From Gloeopeniophorella convolvens (Eukaryota > Basidiomycota > Agaricomycetes > Russulales): DNA of 64,000 nt. Position 1 is the first letter of the stretch, and every line of letters begins with the position of its first letter. The position numbers and the translations under genes were made by a program. The notes below the pieces were generated by a model. The model was given only the letters and a program-made list of their open reading frames with translations, was not told where the DNA came from and searched no databases. This document shows, one piece after another, positions 49,712 to 62,083 of the stretch. The stretch is from contig WTXD01000006.1 in NCBI GenBank assembly GCA_022496205.1, positions 310,001-374,000 of the forward strand, read 5' to 3'.

Positions 49712-52700
49712 ATGTCGCTACTCGCAACGCCTCCAACGCAACCTCGCTCTGCGTCAAACACTCCCCCCTCAGACGAGTCTGCCATCTACGAGCTCTCCTT
49801 CGACTACCAACAAAACTCAGCGGGCGAATGGAAACGGGTCTCCAAAGGACGTTCCTCTCCTCCAACACCGGTAGACAAACCTCTTCCTTCATCCTCTGAC
49901 CTATCATCAGCACCCAAGAACCCCGCCGTTGACTCGCCTACACCCGCCGCCGCCGACTCGTCCCGCCCCTCGTCCCGACTATCGCTCACTCGTTCCGAGA
50001 GCTTGCCCGGTATCACCTCTACCGTCCCAAATGACCGTCTCGACCCGCTCCCCGCCCCGCAATCTGCGCTTCGCTCACTTCAGCGCGCGCTTTCTGGCCC
50101 CGTCTCCCTCCCACAGTCCGCATCACAACCGACCCACACTCCCGCCGCACCTGCCTCTCACGTTCGCACCGTCCTCGCCGGCGGCCTTCGCAGCGCAGGA
50201 CGCAACGTTACGGGCTCTGCACGGCGCGTCACTCCCGAGGAATACAACCAAATCGGCGAGAAGCTCAAGATACAACGACAGCAACAGGAGGAGGAGGACC
50301 TGCGCCTCCAAACGGTCGGCCTCCTGCAGGACGAGAAGGAGAACCGTGACGGCTCTGCTGTGCCTGGGGCCGAACCCGCTGCGGGTCCGAGCGGCCTCAA
50401 CCGTCGCTACTCGCCTCCTCGGTCCGCACCCGGCATATCCGATACGCATTACAACTACCTTCCGGCGCGTTACTCCTCCGCTGGAATCACCTCCAGCGCC
50501 CGTTCAACGCTGGGGGACGTGAACCCTGTCCCCCAGCGTCCTTCACTACCCATGCCCTCCAGTGCACCTTCAATCCGTCAGCTCACGGCAGGCTCCAGCC
50601 GCATCGGTCGCGCGCACTCTCAGGGGCAGAAAAAGTTCGCTCCTAGTCTTGCCATCGACAAGATCTCCGAGGTAGAGGGCACAGACGAGGGCGCGTATGA
50701 GCCAGGCGCTGGGTCGGAAACCGACGGCGCTGCGGAGGATCAGCCGTACGCGCGCCAACAGGCCCAGCCTCAGCGCCAACGCGTCAACGCGCTCGCACAC
50801 TCTGCCACTCGACCGCGACGATCTGCAAGCCTCAGCGACGCGTCGAGTACGCATGACTTTCCTTCTCTCGGAATAAAGGCTAACAACTATCAGCCCCTGA
50901 GCGTCCCATCGCACCCCTGCCTTCGTCGGGCGCGTATGCACTCTCCTCTGGGCGCCCAGGGACTAGCATGGGGTCGAATGGGGCTCGTGTGGGGGCGGCG
51001 CGCATAACGTTGGAGGAGAAGAAGCGACGTGACCGGGAAATCGCTCTCGAGGAAGGTGCGTCGCGCACACCGCTCTGCGTTCTGCATGTGTTGATGTGAC
51101 AATGTGCAGCCGAGTACGCCTGGGCACAGCAACGACGGGAAGAAGAGGAGGCCGAAGTTGAGCGTGAGCGCCTCTGGTGGCTACTGCATCCCGGCGGCGC
51201 TTATATGTACACCATTCAGGTCGGCCACCTGCACAAGACTACATTGTCCGCGGTAAATCGCCATCTCCAACCCATATCGCGACAGTCAGCGCAGCGCAGC
51301 TCCGCGCCAACTTTGGTCACCAGCGCCACGAGTCCGACACTCTGCGCTCCGCCGCTGGGGGACCTCCCTTGCCCCCGGTTCAGCAGCCGCCTCCTCCACG
51401 TCCAGCATCAACGTCGCCAAAGTTGGCCGAGGCACCGCCCCTCGCGCGCACGGTTGCTGCATCCGCACGGCACAGACGCAGTCCCACTGCACCCGAGGCA
51501 GGTGACGAAGATGCAGCACCCGTGGCTGTGGCGGAGGTCAAGACGCGCAACTTGGTCGTGAACAAGAGGCCGTACGCGCGACTCGACATGATCGGCAAGG
51601 GTGGCTCCTCGCGCGTGTACCGCGTAATGAACAACGCGAACGAGATCTACGCGATCAAGCGCGTCTCGCTCGACAAGACGGACTCGGACACGATCAGCGG
51701 CTACATGAACGAGATCGCGCTGCTGAAGCGGCTGAGCGGGAACAGCAGGATCATCAGGCTGGTGGACAGCGAGGTCAAGCCGGGTCCTGGCGGTACGAAG
51801 GGACACTTGATGCTGGTCATGGAGTGTGGTGAGATCGGTGAGTGGCGCATTGCATGACGTTGGACCATGGCTGAAAGTGGGCTTTGAAGACTTTGCGAGG
51901 CTTTTGCAAGACCAGCAGAAGGAGGCGCTCAACATGGTCTGGGTTGCATACTATTGGCAGCAGGTGAATATCCACTCGTTGGTTGTTATTTTGCGTGGTG
52001 GTCTAAGACGCGCATAACGTAACAGATGCTCCAAGCAGTCCATGTCATCCATGAGGAGAAGATCGTGCACTCCGACCTCAAGCCAGCGAACTTTGTCCTT
52101 GTCCGCGGGCAGCTCAAGCTTATCGACTTTGGAATTGCCAACGCCATCGCTAATGACACCACGAACATTCAGCGCGACCATCAAGTATGCTCTCGTGTAA
52201 CCTCTGCACAGGTATCATGTATTGACCTGCCTTTAGATTGGTACTGTCAATTACATGTCTCCGGAAGCCATCGAGCTTCCCGACGGCATGCGGCGCCTGA
52301 AGGTCGGCCGACCGAGCGACGTATGGTCGCTCGGTTGCATCCTGTACCAGATGGTCTACGGCTTCCCGCCCTTTCAGCACCTCTCGGTCTACCAGAAGAT
52401 GAAGGCGATCCCGGACAACGCGCACAACATCGAGTTCCCCGAGTACGCCACGCCGACCGCGCGCCAGACGGACACAAGCAGTCCGCCGAAGAAGCTCGAC
52501 CACCTGAAGCGGCGTGTGCCTCCATACGCCATCGAGTGCATGAAGAAATGCCTATGCCGCAGCCCGAAGGAGCGGGTGACGATCCCGGAGCTCCTGGAGC
52601 AGGACTGGCTGGGCATGAAAGAATGTGCGTTGCCAGACGGCCCTTCTTTGCGCGCTGACCGGGACACTGACTCGGGTGCAGATACCGAGCCTGCGGCTCC

Positions 52701-52944
52701 CGAGCCCCCGCGCAAGCCCGAGCTCGCCGCGGACGAGACGATCATCAACCCGTACTACATGCGCCAGCTGCTGCAGTATGGCATCCATCTCGGCCAGCAG
52801 CAAGACACGGCCGACATGAGTCAGGAGGACCTCCTGCGCGAAGCAACGGTGAGCGCGCGCGCGCGTTGCCTCCCCGCGCGCGTGGTTGCTAACTACGTCC
52901 CTGCACGACAGCGACTGGTCGCCGAGCTGAAATCGATCGCATGA
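49712..52944 (+). CDS. MPS1: Spindle checkpoint kinase Mps1/TTK
   Basis: Dual-specificity kinase of the spindle assembly checkpoint, acting at kinetochores. Exons: 49712..50846, 50894..51055, 51110..51163, 51220..51837, 51890..51963, 52026..52184, 52237..52624, 52682..52848, 52912..52944; 929 aa. The N-terminal 560 residues are Ser/Pro/Arg-rich and disordered apart from a charged coiled-coil stretch ([21 protein letters not shown]). The kinase domain (about 563-860) has [34 protein letters not shown], the Mps1-typical catalytic loop [11 protein letters not shown] (HSD not HRD), [10 protein letters not shown] and the diagnostic activation segment [12 protein letters not shown]. The 57-bp intron 52625..52681 keeps frame whether or not it is removed, so two isoforms are possible. 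Confidence 0.95.
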
Positions 52945-54395
52945 AGCCGCCACGAACACGACCCCGGCATGCACGCACTATAGCACTAATGTCCCCCTCC
53001 TGTTTTCATAGCACGCGCTCCTCGGAGCCATCATTGCCGCCCCATACGTCCGGACACTCATCGACATCACCCGTGTATGCCTAAACACACACACCATGTT
53101 TGTACTTATTACAATCGCACTCAATGCAGGCCTGCCCTGCGGCTCTTGCATTCAGACACTTTCTGTCCCCCCGTCCCACCCCAGTCGATCGCTTTGCATG
53201 CTGCTCGCCCCCCTCACCCACCCCCTCTGCACATCTCGCTTTGGTTTCGTTTGTTGTGGTCGTCGCAGGTCCCGGCACAAGCACCGTCCATTGTCCCACC
53301 CCCTCGCATCCATTAATTCCGTTTCGTCCGTTGTTGGTTTATCCACTCCGCGCAGTAGTAGTACTACATACACCCCGGCTAGTTCTTCGACCTTCGAGTT
53401 TTCTACGCTTTTGGCTTCCTTTTCGGCTTTTGGCCTTGTGGAAATAAAACGCCTATTTATGCTCTGGCGGGTTGGGTCGATGCAATGGCAATGGGTCGTG
53501 CGCGTCGACTGTCGCAGTCGTCGGCACCCTGACGAGTCGGGTCTGCGACTACCGGCCAGTCTTGCGCAGAATGCTTGACCCAGTCTCTCGGCCCGTGACG
53601 TGTTGATGCGCTACAACTTCATCTATGATAGACTATGCATGAAGCAGCGATATACATATGAGGGGATGCTCTATGGTACAGTACTTAGTAGCACGTTACT
53701 CTACGACGCGTGAGAGGGCAGCCATGCACAGGTCAGCAGACAACGCAGGTTGGAACCTTCTGATACGTAGACTCAAGGGCACGGAAGAGCGGCCTGCGGA
53801 GCAAGGAACTTCGTGGCGCAGGTAAAGTGGCCCACAGCTCCCACAAAGTAACCAGCATAATCCCTCGGACCCCGCTCTACCTTCGTCTGTGATCGCCGAA
53901 ACCCCTGCCGCCAGGTCAATCAATGTTGCCGCCGGTCCTACTGATGCCACGACTCTCACGCTCAGCTCCACGCTCCACGAGCGACACCTCGGGAAAAGCG
54001 AGCAGCACCGCCGTCGGCATTGCCTCGGTACATGGGGGCTCGCCGTCACTACCAGACACACGCCCACAAAGTGCGGCATCATTGGCAGCCCCATCCACGT
54101 TGCAGCTACAAACCTCCTCTCCCCCGGGAATCGGATGGTATGTGCGCACTGGAGACGCGTGGTATCGCGTCATGCTTGTGGACGGTATCGCGCTCGAGGC
54201 CGGCGCGGACGAAGAACAAGTTGAAGTAACTGAGCGTGATGGCTCGAGTATTAGGTAGATTCTCTTGATATGCGGGCTTGACGAGGGTAGGCTGATGGCC
54301 ACGCAAGCAGGAGGGTTGGCGAACACATGGAGGCATTCTAAGAATTTGCATCACTGTTTGATGACTCGGAGTATTGAACTTGTTTAGAACGTGTA
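52945..54395. other. Downstream of MPS1: probable 3' UTR, then unassigned DNA
   Basis: About 1.45 kb. The first 500 bp are pyrimidine-rich (3' UTR-like). A plus-strand frame at 53923..54258 ends with GWYVRTGDAWYRVMLVDG and EEQVEVTERDG, which looks protein-like but lacks a credible start or domain. No confident gene. Confidence 0.4.
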
Positions 54396-54557
54396 TTAGC
54401 ACTTCGCAATTACTTTCGCAAGATGTTCATCGTTGCGCGTCTGCTGTCGCGGAGTGTGCATCGGATGCCAGTCTGCTTGGGGACTTGGGCTGGAAGGCCA
54501 AAAGGTGAGCCACTGTCGAGTGGATGGGAAACCAGAGCTCACAGATGGTGGCTGCTG

Positions 54558-54887
54558 TGGGCAATGGGTGGATACAATGTCCATGAGTTCTGCGCCATAT
54601 TGATCTGCTAGGCACCAGCCAACTTGAAACTCGAAGGCGTCCAGCGAGGTCAGATGCTGCCAATGAGCGAGGTCCACGATCCTCTGCAGAAAGTCGTAGT
54701 GCATGAGGACGTCATGGCCGAAAATTTCGATACCGGACCACCGCCCTTCCGCTGTTCGGGCTCGCCAGTCGAGCAGCGCTTGCTTGAGCGCGAGGTCTGC
54801 CGGGTTGGACTCATAGGGGGGCACCTCGATCCGGCGCGATTTGGGCTTGTCTAGGGACATCGCGAGCAATGCCAGGATATCGGATTG
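54558..54887 (-). pseudogene. C-terminal fragment of a RecQ-like ATP-dependent helicase element
   Basis: A minus-strand segment of about 110 codons reads ALKQALLDWRARTAEG, HDVLMHYDFLQRIVDLAHW, HLTSLDAFEFQVGW and ELMDIVSTHCP. I recognise this as the C-terminal tail of the multicopy RecQ-like helicase genes of Agaricomycetes. None of the helicase motifs (Walker A GKS, DEXH, zinc-binding cysteines) is found upstream on the same strand within reach, so it is a detached fragment. Identification is from memory of the family and not from a search. Confidence 0.45.
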
Positions 54888-55403
54888 CGGTAGTAAGGTT
54901 CTCAACTTTGAATGGACCGCAGACGTGGCAGCTACGGTTGAAAGTGGCGAGGCGACTTGGGGGTGGTAGCCAAGTAGCAGCCACTGGGCGGCATCAACTC
55001 TGCAAATAACCTCTACAGTCAATCTCATGATCTTGCAATTGGACCTCCTCCCGATTTTTGTACACATACTTACTTACGCGTTTGACCCAAGATGGATCAT
55101 CGATCAAGGACCGTGAGCGCACCCATGCTCGGCCGATGGGCACACGCACAAACGTGATTGGATGGTTGCTGCCACTGGGGCGGGTTCCGATCCCCACCGG
55201 ACTCCGGTTGTATGTGCGCGTGCGCGAATGCAAAAAGGGGCCTCTCGACATGAGACCAACTGTAAGAGGTAACATATATCTACGCAACATATCTGCAGAC
55301 CAGCCGGAGTATGTAAGTGGTGAGTACGGGGAACAGAGCCCTCGGGCCTCCTCGGAATACAGAAGGATTGTAGGTAAGTGTGCCGGGGTCAGAGAATGTG
55401 AGC

Positions 55404-58022
55404 CTACGCATCTGAAAGCGATCGAGCGACTTCCGCGGTTCCTGCTGATGTGCCCAACTCCCTGAGCAAGCCGAGGGCTTTCCGCCGGCAAGAATTTGTT
55501 ACGTAGTCGCTGGTGGCTTGCGCCATCTCGAGCTCCCGCACTGCATCATCAATGTATGTCCCGTATTCCCCTTGAAGGATATCCTTCAGCAAAGCCAAGA
55601 GTTCGCTCATGGCCCAGTTCGGGGGCAGGCCCGAGACGATGCCACGGCCAGGAATCAGGGTGTCACAGAGAAGGTCGAGGAGAACTCGCCCAGTCGCATC
55701 TGGACGTCTGTGCCGCCCCTGGTCATTGGGGATCAACGCCCGGAACGTGAGGACATGAAAGGCTTGGTGTAAGGCCGGGAGTGTGTACTGTTCGTCGGAT
55801 CCAGGTGGCAGGAGGTGCTGTAGTGCGATAAAGAATAGCTCGACGAAGAAACCGAATCCGGCGTTAGCCCCGCAGTCCACCATGCGCCAAAATCTTCTTT
55901 CTTCCATACGCTCCCAATTAACATTCATGGGTGACCCGTCTGCACAAAGCTCCCTCCAAGTGCCATGCAGCTCGTTCATCAAGTCCACGGCGCGCTCGCT
56001 AGAAGTCGTGTCCGTGTTCTCGATGATACCGCGCAATCGGGGTCCAAAAGCAACCAATGCCCGGAGTATTGGTTCTGCGGGAAATAGCTGCCGTGCAATG
56101 GTGTGGTTGTCCTTGAATTCAGAGGTAGGAAGGGCCCGAATTAAGGGAGAGGTGTCCGTACTGGTGTTCAGCGATGCACCGGGAAAGAGGGGGCAGACAT
56201 CTGAGACTATCCGAGTCGAGTCCGTCACAAAAAGCACCGGGTCCTCCTCCATTCTGTGGTATTCAGCTCTGATTTCGTCAAGCTCCCTGATTTCTGTTTC
56301 GTGGCTTCGGAGTGCAAGTCTCGCTTGCTCTTCGTCATTATTTGGCAGTCCACCTTCAAGTCCATCGCACAGGTTTTTTATGCATTGGTACGCTGAATGT
56401 AGGAGGCGATCCACTGCCTGACAGTGTTCAAGCTCGAGCGCCAAATTACCGATCCAGAATGGGGTGGGTAACACGCTGGGCAACATGTCGCGAGCTCGGT
56501 CACCGACAGCGCACACGTCAACGAGTGTCTTTACGATGACAAAGGGATCCCCGAATTCATACATGGAAGCACCAGTGTGAATTGCGAAGAATGTGATGGA
56601 TTCGACGCATGCACGAGCACGTCTGAGCTTCTCACCAGAGGAAACTAGATCCCTGCACGTTTCCAACGACCGTCTGATGTTCTTCCGAAGCTCGTGGACT
56701 GTGCTGTGCGGGTGGGTCTCCGGGAGAGGCTGGTCAAGAAGATTGTACCAGGGGATGTCGAAGCCAGGTGGGACGCCGCGGTGTGGTGCATCACGGTCAA
56801 GAGTCGGTAGAGATAAGGCCTAGTCTTCGTCGCTGGCGCCAATTCGCGCAACCGTACGCCAGGTCACTATGCCCCAAGAAGTATTGAAGGATGCTGGGAT
56901 GCTGAGCATCAGTTCCTCGATCTTGCTCTCCTCCGTCCGGTTGTTGATCAACCAAGCGATTGCTCGCGCATCCCGGGCCTGCCGCTCATCTGTCTCGTCC
57001 ATGGCAAGCTGCATCCGGCCCTCCGCCATGTTCGTGCTGGTGCGAGCCATCTTCGTGGCACCTGCGACCTCCGCTCTTCTGGAAGAGGTACCAGAATAGG
57101 CCAGAGAATGGGGTTTGGTATGATGATTGCGGACGTATCACTGGGCCGATGACTCCCCAGATGTAGAAGGAGGTACACAAGGCCATGGGGATGATGGTAG
57201 CGATAGCAGCAGTAGTGTTGAGATTCAAGAGAAAATCGGCAAGGCCCATGAAGAAAAGGAAGAGGGATATATGGATGAGCACAAGGACGACCTCCACCAT
57301 GGTAGACATGCGAGATCGTGTGGCACCTTCGAAGAGGTACTGGCGTAGTCTGGCACGCTTAAGAGTGATCATATTTCTGGAAGAGTTGCATATAGTACCG
57401 GACCCATTGCTAGATGATCGTCGCAGAGAGGGCTGCGGAGAGGCTGAAGACGAGACTCATGAACCATTGGGTATTCACCCTGACGTCAGGAGGACTTGGG
57501 TGCGAAATTGGGAAGCAGGACGAATGAGGCTGGGCTGATGGGAGGTTGGGAACTATTCGAAGCGAGTTGTTGAGATATCTGTGCGAGGGACGAAGCTGAC
57601 TGTCGTCCATAGAATGCAGCTTCTTGTGCTGGGTCGGGTTGCAAGTTCTTATAGCTGTCGACAAGGAATGATGTGAGAGTGGCAGAATACAAGCCGGCCT
57701 GTCGATAGATACTACTGGGTAAAGCAAGGCGATCACAGGGAGGATGATGGGAACGCACGAATATGATGATCGCTTCCATGTCGCTCTTCCACGTCTCTAT
57801 GAGGGCCTTGTCGTGGTTCTCAGCTTCTTTTCCGTACAAGGACCAGAGCGCGTTGGCACTGTCTCCATAGTCCTCCATCCTGGGATCAATTCTCGAGCGA
57901 ATCGGCCTTGCTTTAGCAAGATCAGTGCACGAGCGGTACACAGAAAGAGCTAACGCACACCTCTGCAACTCGACGTCACGGTCATCGGCCCTCTGCCAGA
58001 TGCGTCGCAAGAATCGGGACAT
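55404..58022 (-). pseudogene. Disrupted DUF6535-family membrane protein gene
   Basis: The N-terminus has the family pattern ANALWSLYGKEAENHDKALI then AGLYSATLTSFLVDSYKNLQPD and SLAQISQQLA, with an in-frame intron near 57700-57760. Beyond this the conserved order continues, but in shifting frames: VRVNTQWFMSLVFSLSAALSATII, a TAG at 57410..57412 in place of the Gln of the usual QQW motif, QWVRYYMQLFQKYD, a frameshift near 57370, LKRARLRQYLFEGATRSRM, membrane segment VVLVLIHISLFLFFMGLADF, another frame change near 57055, and a second in-frame TAG at 56820..56822. The C-terminal part (56666 down to 55404) is one open frame of 420 codons. No intron pattern I tried repairs all lesions. Agaricomycetes carry many DUF6535 copies of unknown function. 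Confidence 0.7.
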
Positions 58023-58542
58023 CAGACCAAGTTGTACCTTGAGCCTTAAAGTACGTTGCGCCGCTTGATAGCTACACTGGAGGGAGAAGGGGGCGACTCT
58101 GGAACTGAGGCCTGAGGGCGCAGGGGACTGATTGGGACTGTAAGTTCAACAAGGTTCAACGCGGCTCGGGGAACAACCTGTCCGCAACACATCGCGCGTT
58201 GAACGCCTCGGACTTTAACTCGAGCGGGCTTCAATGCACTCGTCGGTCTGCCTCCACTGCAAACGCGATAATTTGACAAGCTGCAACGGTCTTCCCTTAC
58301 AACGAAACGACTATCTTCCGTTACTAAGGCCTGCTTGGGAGACAACGGTCTTCCCCACTCAGCCACGATTCGCGTGGTCTGCGCCGGCTGCGAATTGTAC
58401 GCAGGCCACTGAAGCCCGCAGGATTCTACTTCATTCATGCAGCTGTTCAACACAATATCCTTACTTCCTTCCCATGCGTCTGTGGGTTGTAGTACCCATC
58501 CTTTCTAATCGATATGAAGCCCTGTCGAGTAATGGCATAGGC
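58023..58542. other. Intergenic between the short-chain dehydrogenase gene and the disrupted DUF6535 gene
   Basis: 520 bp. A minus-strand frame (58046..58453) has no recognisable content. Probably the DUF6535 promoter and the dehydrogenase 3' UTR. Confidence 0.4.
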
Positions 58543-59691
58543 TCATTTGGGAATATATAGCTTGCTGACCAGGCCATTCTGCTCGACGATCTTCTCTTTC
58601 CAATCCCGTTCGACTTCGCCCAGATCCCAGGTTGCAGATACATATCTGAGCGAAAGGACCAGCGTCAGCATCAATTGTACCCATGCATCGATGCGACTGC
58701 TATACCTTCCACTCAAGTAGTCTGCCTTTCCTGCAGTGAGAAAGAGGAGAGTCGCCGCAGGCAGCGCCACCGACTCGGTCACCTCCGAGTTCCTCGACTT
58801 GGTCATGTCGGTCTCCACGACCCCGGGATGCACACAGAAGACCTTCAGATCAGGATACTCTGTGGCCGCGGAGGTAAGTGTCCCATCGCGCGGCCCGGCA
58901 CTGGGAGCAGCTCACCGACAGCAACGTGCTCCGCAAGACGGCCGAGCGTGTGCTTGGAGGTGCAGTAGTCGCTGACGGTGGGCACGCGGAGCTGCGCAAC
59001 GACCGAAGTGACGATGACGATCCTGCCCTTCGTCTTCACCAGCTCCGGCAGCGAACCGCTGCGTGGGCACTGTCAGGACCCACAGCACCCGCGACGACGT
59101 GCGGTACGGCGCACGCACTGGACGAAGTTGAATGTCCCACGGACGTTGGTCTCGTGGACCTCCCACCACCCCGCGGGGTCGGTCTCCGCCATGACTAGTA
59201 GCACAGTCCGTTGAGCTTCGTTGGAGCTGTGAAGGCAGGACGACGCACGCTTGCTCTCCGGCCTGATGGTGCCCGCGTTAGCCACGAGAACATCAAGCCT
59301 CCCGTACGCGTCAACAGCAGCGCGCACCGCCCCCTGCGCCCGCCCCACATCCCGGACGTCCGCAGCATACGTGAGCACCCGCGCGCCCGGCAGCTCCGTG
59401 AGGATCGTGCTCTTGGCCGCGTCGAGCGTCTCCTGCGTGCGCGAGACGAGCACGAGCGCCGCCCCCGCGCGCGCGTAGTGCAGCGCCGTCTCGCGCCCGA
59501 TGCCGCGCGACGCGCCGGTTATGAGCACGACTTTATCTTTGAAGGTCTGTGGGGCGTAGAACTGCTGCGGGTCGATTGTTGGGTAGATGCTGGGCTGATG
59601 GTCAGACGCGTGGGCCGGGCGGGGGAGGCGACTGGGCGTACTCGTGGACGTTTTTGACGGGCAAGTCCTCGTCGAGGCCAATGATGTTCAT
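58543..59691 (-). CDS. Short-chain dehydrogenase/reductase (classical SDR)
   Basis: NAD(P)-dependent oxidoreductase; substrate unknown. Exons (minus): first exon from ATG 59691 to about 59650, then 59249..59594, 59119..59194, 58916..59058, 58706..58859, 58543..58645; about 287 aa. Motifs: cofactor loop VVLITGASRGIGRETA, LTYAADVRDV, DVLVANAGTIRPE (NAG), NVRGTFNFV, GRIVIVTSVVAQ with the catalytic Ser region, active-site SDYCTSKHTLGRL (YxxxK) and VFCVHPGVVETDM. The acceptor at 59595 is clear, but the first-exon donor could be GTCCAC at 59649 or GTCAAA nine bases earlier; both keep frame. The gene is GC-rich. Confidence 0.86.
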
Positions 59692-60371
59692 GACTGGCGT
59701 ACAGACCAGGGCTTTCAGTGACTACAGTTATGCCCTGCTAGAGGAGAGAGATAGCCTTTTATTCTCTATGCCATTCGGGTTCTGAAAAGAAGTCCATGCC
59801 GCTGCTGTCAGCTCCCTTACTCTGCTGATCCTTGCCGAAAGGCATAGGTTTGACTTTGCCAGCATGGGGTCAGAGGCGTCATCTCCCGGCACAGCAGAAG
59901 GGTGAGATCAATGGAAGGTAATGGCGAAAGATGACCCCTGCAATGTGACTATCTACCTCGAAGTGACGGCAACGGCGCAAAGCGCGGCAGCCCGCCGGCC
60001 ATACGCGCGAGCGCTGCTGGTCATATTTATACTTATTATGCACCATGCACCCTGTATCATGGCTCTTCCGAAGGGTTGTGGTCACCGGGAATAAGGTCCA
60101 GTGGGCTTCGTGCACCACCCAGGCCTGAGCGAAGCATCACACGGACTTTGCCTTCGGGAGAAGACGCGGTGTCTAGGTGTCCTGCTCATTTGGCTGGGGC
60201 CTGAGGCCTGAGACTCCGGTGAGCCTGCTGCAAACATTGCCATCAGAGAAGAACATGAGCACATCGAAGGCTGAGCAACATCACGCCCCCAGAAGACCAA
60301 GAAGTTCAATTGCGAAGATATATGGTATCGTCAAGAAGCACCGGAAACGTCCACATCGGCCGCAGCGCCGT
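59692..60371. other. Intergenic between the SDR and 3-beta-HSD family genes
   Basis: 680 bp between two minus-strand genes; AT-richer than the flanking genes. No feature recognised. Confidence 0.45.
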
Positions 60372-62083
60372 CTAGAATGGTTGCAGCCCGTGCCGCACGC
60401 CTCCCTTTGCGGATTCTATCTTGTCTACGGTATACTTGATCGTCTGCGCCGTCTTCCACTGGGGTTTGTACCTATATCGCGCAACTATCAGCACAAGCAT
60501 GCGACTTATCTCGACAGGGCGAGCGCACCCAATCATCTTGCGCGCCTTCGAGTCGTCGATCGTCACGTCCCGCAAGTAGTCCAACGACGCGGGCTGCAGG
60601 AACACCAGCTCGCCGAGCCACCGCGGCGCCAGGCGCGGCCGCTGGCCCAGAACCGCGCAGAACGGGAGGAACAGGTAGTAGCGCAGGAAACACAGCGCCT
60701 CGACGGCGTGCGCGAGGGCGAAGACGAGCAGCGGAGACAGCTCGTTGAAGACCAGCGTGCGGCTCGAGTAGTGCTGCAGCGACAAAAAGACTAAACTCAA
60801 CACACACCCCGCGCGCACAGAGCAGGACGGCGTACCTGGAGCGCGGCGCGCACCTCGTCCATGCTCCACGCGGGGCCGTCGCCCGTGATGAGGAACGCCT
60901 CGCCGCCGACGTGCGCCGCATCGCGCCGCAGCGCGTCCTCGAGCGCGAGATGCGCCGCCGCGGCGTCCCACACGCACACGTTCGTGTGGCGCCAGAGCCC
61001 GTCAAACGCAGGCGCGCGCGGCATCGTCAACGTCGCCGACAGGACCTGGTCGCCAGGCCCCACGACCGCCCTGCAACGCGGCGCTCAGTGCGAGCGCGCA
61101 GACGAGAAGGAAGGACGGCGCACGCACACTCCGGGGCGCAGCGCACCGGTGCGCAGCCCGTCCGCCGCGTTCGCGGCGAGCACGAGGCGCTCCGCCTCGA
61201 GCTTCGTGCGCACGTAGCACGTTGTGGCGAGCGCGGGCGCGGCGAGCGGCGCGTCGGCGTCGGCAAACGTCGTCTTGTTCCACGGCGGGACATGCAGGTC
61301 GCGCTCGAGCTGCATGAAGCGCGGGCGCGGGAGCGCGAGCGCCGCGGAGGACGTGTGCACGAAGATCGCGCCGGGCGGCAGCGCGCCGGCGCCGGCGAGC
61401 ACCGCGGCGGTGCCGTCGACGTTCACGCGGCGCGACGCGGGGAGCGCGTACGCTGCGCGCTCCCAGAAGCGAACGGCCGCGGCGGTGTGGAAGATGACGG
61501 ACGGGACGGTGCCGGAGGGGAACGGCGCGAGGAGGGCGGTGCGCACGGCGCCGGGGGAGGTGATGTCGGTCTTGGTGTATGTCACGGAGGGGTGCGCGGC
61601 GAGGTCTGCGGGCGGCGGGGCAAGGTCTAGGATGCGCACATTTGTTTCGCCGCGCAGGAGGAGTAGACGGACGATGTGGCTGGTCGTGACCAGGTCAGCA
61701 CGGGGCACGCGCGTGCAGGAACGGATGCGCACCTGCCGATGAAGCCAGACCCCCCGGTGACCACATAGCCAGCATGTGTCGGCTCGCGCGGGATGGCATT
61801 GAGCATGTCTATGTCTGCATAGGAGACGGTGTCTAGGTCACCCTCGTCGAACGCTGAGAGCGTCCGTTGCGTGAGGGGGTGTGGTCCGCGCAGGCGCTGA
61901 GACAGGCTCAGCAGGGCACTGATGAGGATTCCGAAGGGGGTTGCTGAGAACGCAACGAGGCCTGCGACGACCAAGTTCTGCAATGTTGGGGGTAACGGGT
62001 GACATGTCGACGGAGGGTGTCCATGGATTGTCAGAGGTCGTTCGCTGTGTTTGTAGACGGGACGGTCACTCTACGCGCAGCAT
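60372..62083 (-). CDS. 3-beta-hydroxysteroid dehydrogenase family protein (Erg26-like)
   Basis: NAD-dependent enzyme of the sterol C4-decarboxylation type (Erg26/NSDHL) or a related 3-beta-HSD. Exons (minus): 61733..61977, 61128..61679, 60836..61070, 60529..60773, 60372..60471; a tentative first exon 62075..62083 (ATGCTGCGC) with a 97-bp intron supplies the start. Motifs: N-terminal hydrophobic LVVAGLVAFSATPFGILISA, Rossmann loop GYVVTGGSGFIGSHIVRLLL, DLAPPPADL, VIFHTAAAVRFWE, VNVDGTAAVL, active site CYVRTKLEAERLVLAA (YxxxK), LRPGVAVVGPGD and EAFLITGDGPAWSMDEV, plus a C-terminal membrane-associated region (LVFALAHAVEALCFLRYYLF). If the tentative exon is wrong, the first in-frame ATG is at 61806. 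GC content here is far above the window average. Confidence 0.82.

Noticed and set aside
49929..50522. 197-codon frame overlapping MPS1
   Set aside because: Alternative frame of the disordered Ser/Pro-rich Mps1 N-terminus; composition is a frame-shift artefact.
53923..54258. Frame resembling a short beta-rich domain (GWYVRTGDAWYRVMLVDG), considered as a polo-box-like remnant
   Set aside because: Only one short segment looks suggestive; no kinase or second box nearby, and I could not define a start. Too weak to name.
60911..61630. 239-codon plus-strand frame rich in Arg/Gly
   Set aside because: Antisense shadow of the GC-rich Erg26-like gene; low-complexity composition and no motif.
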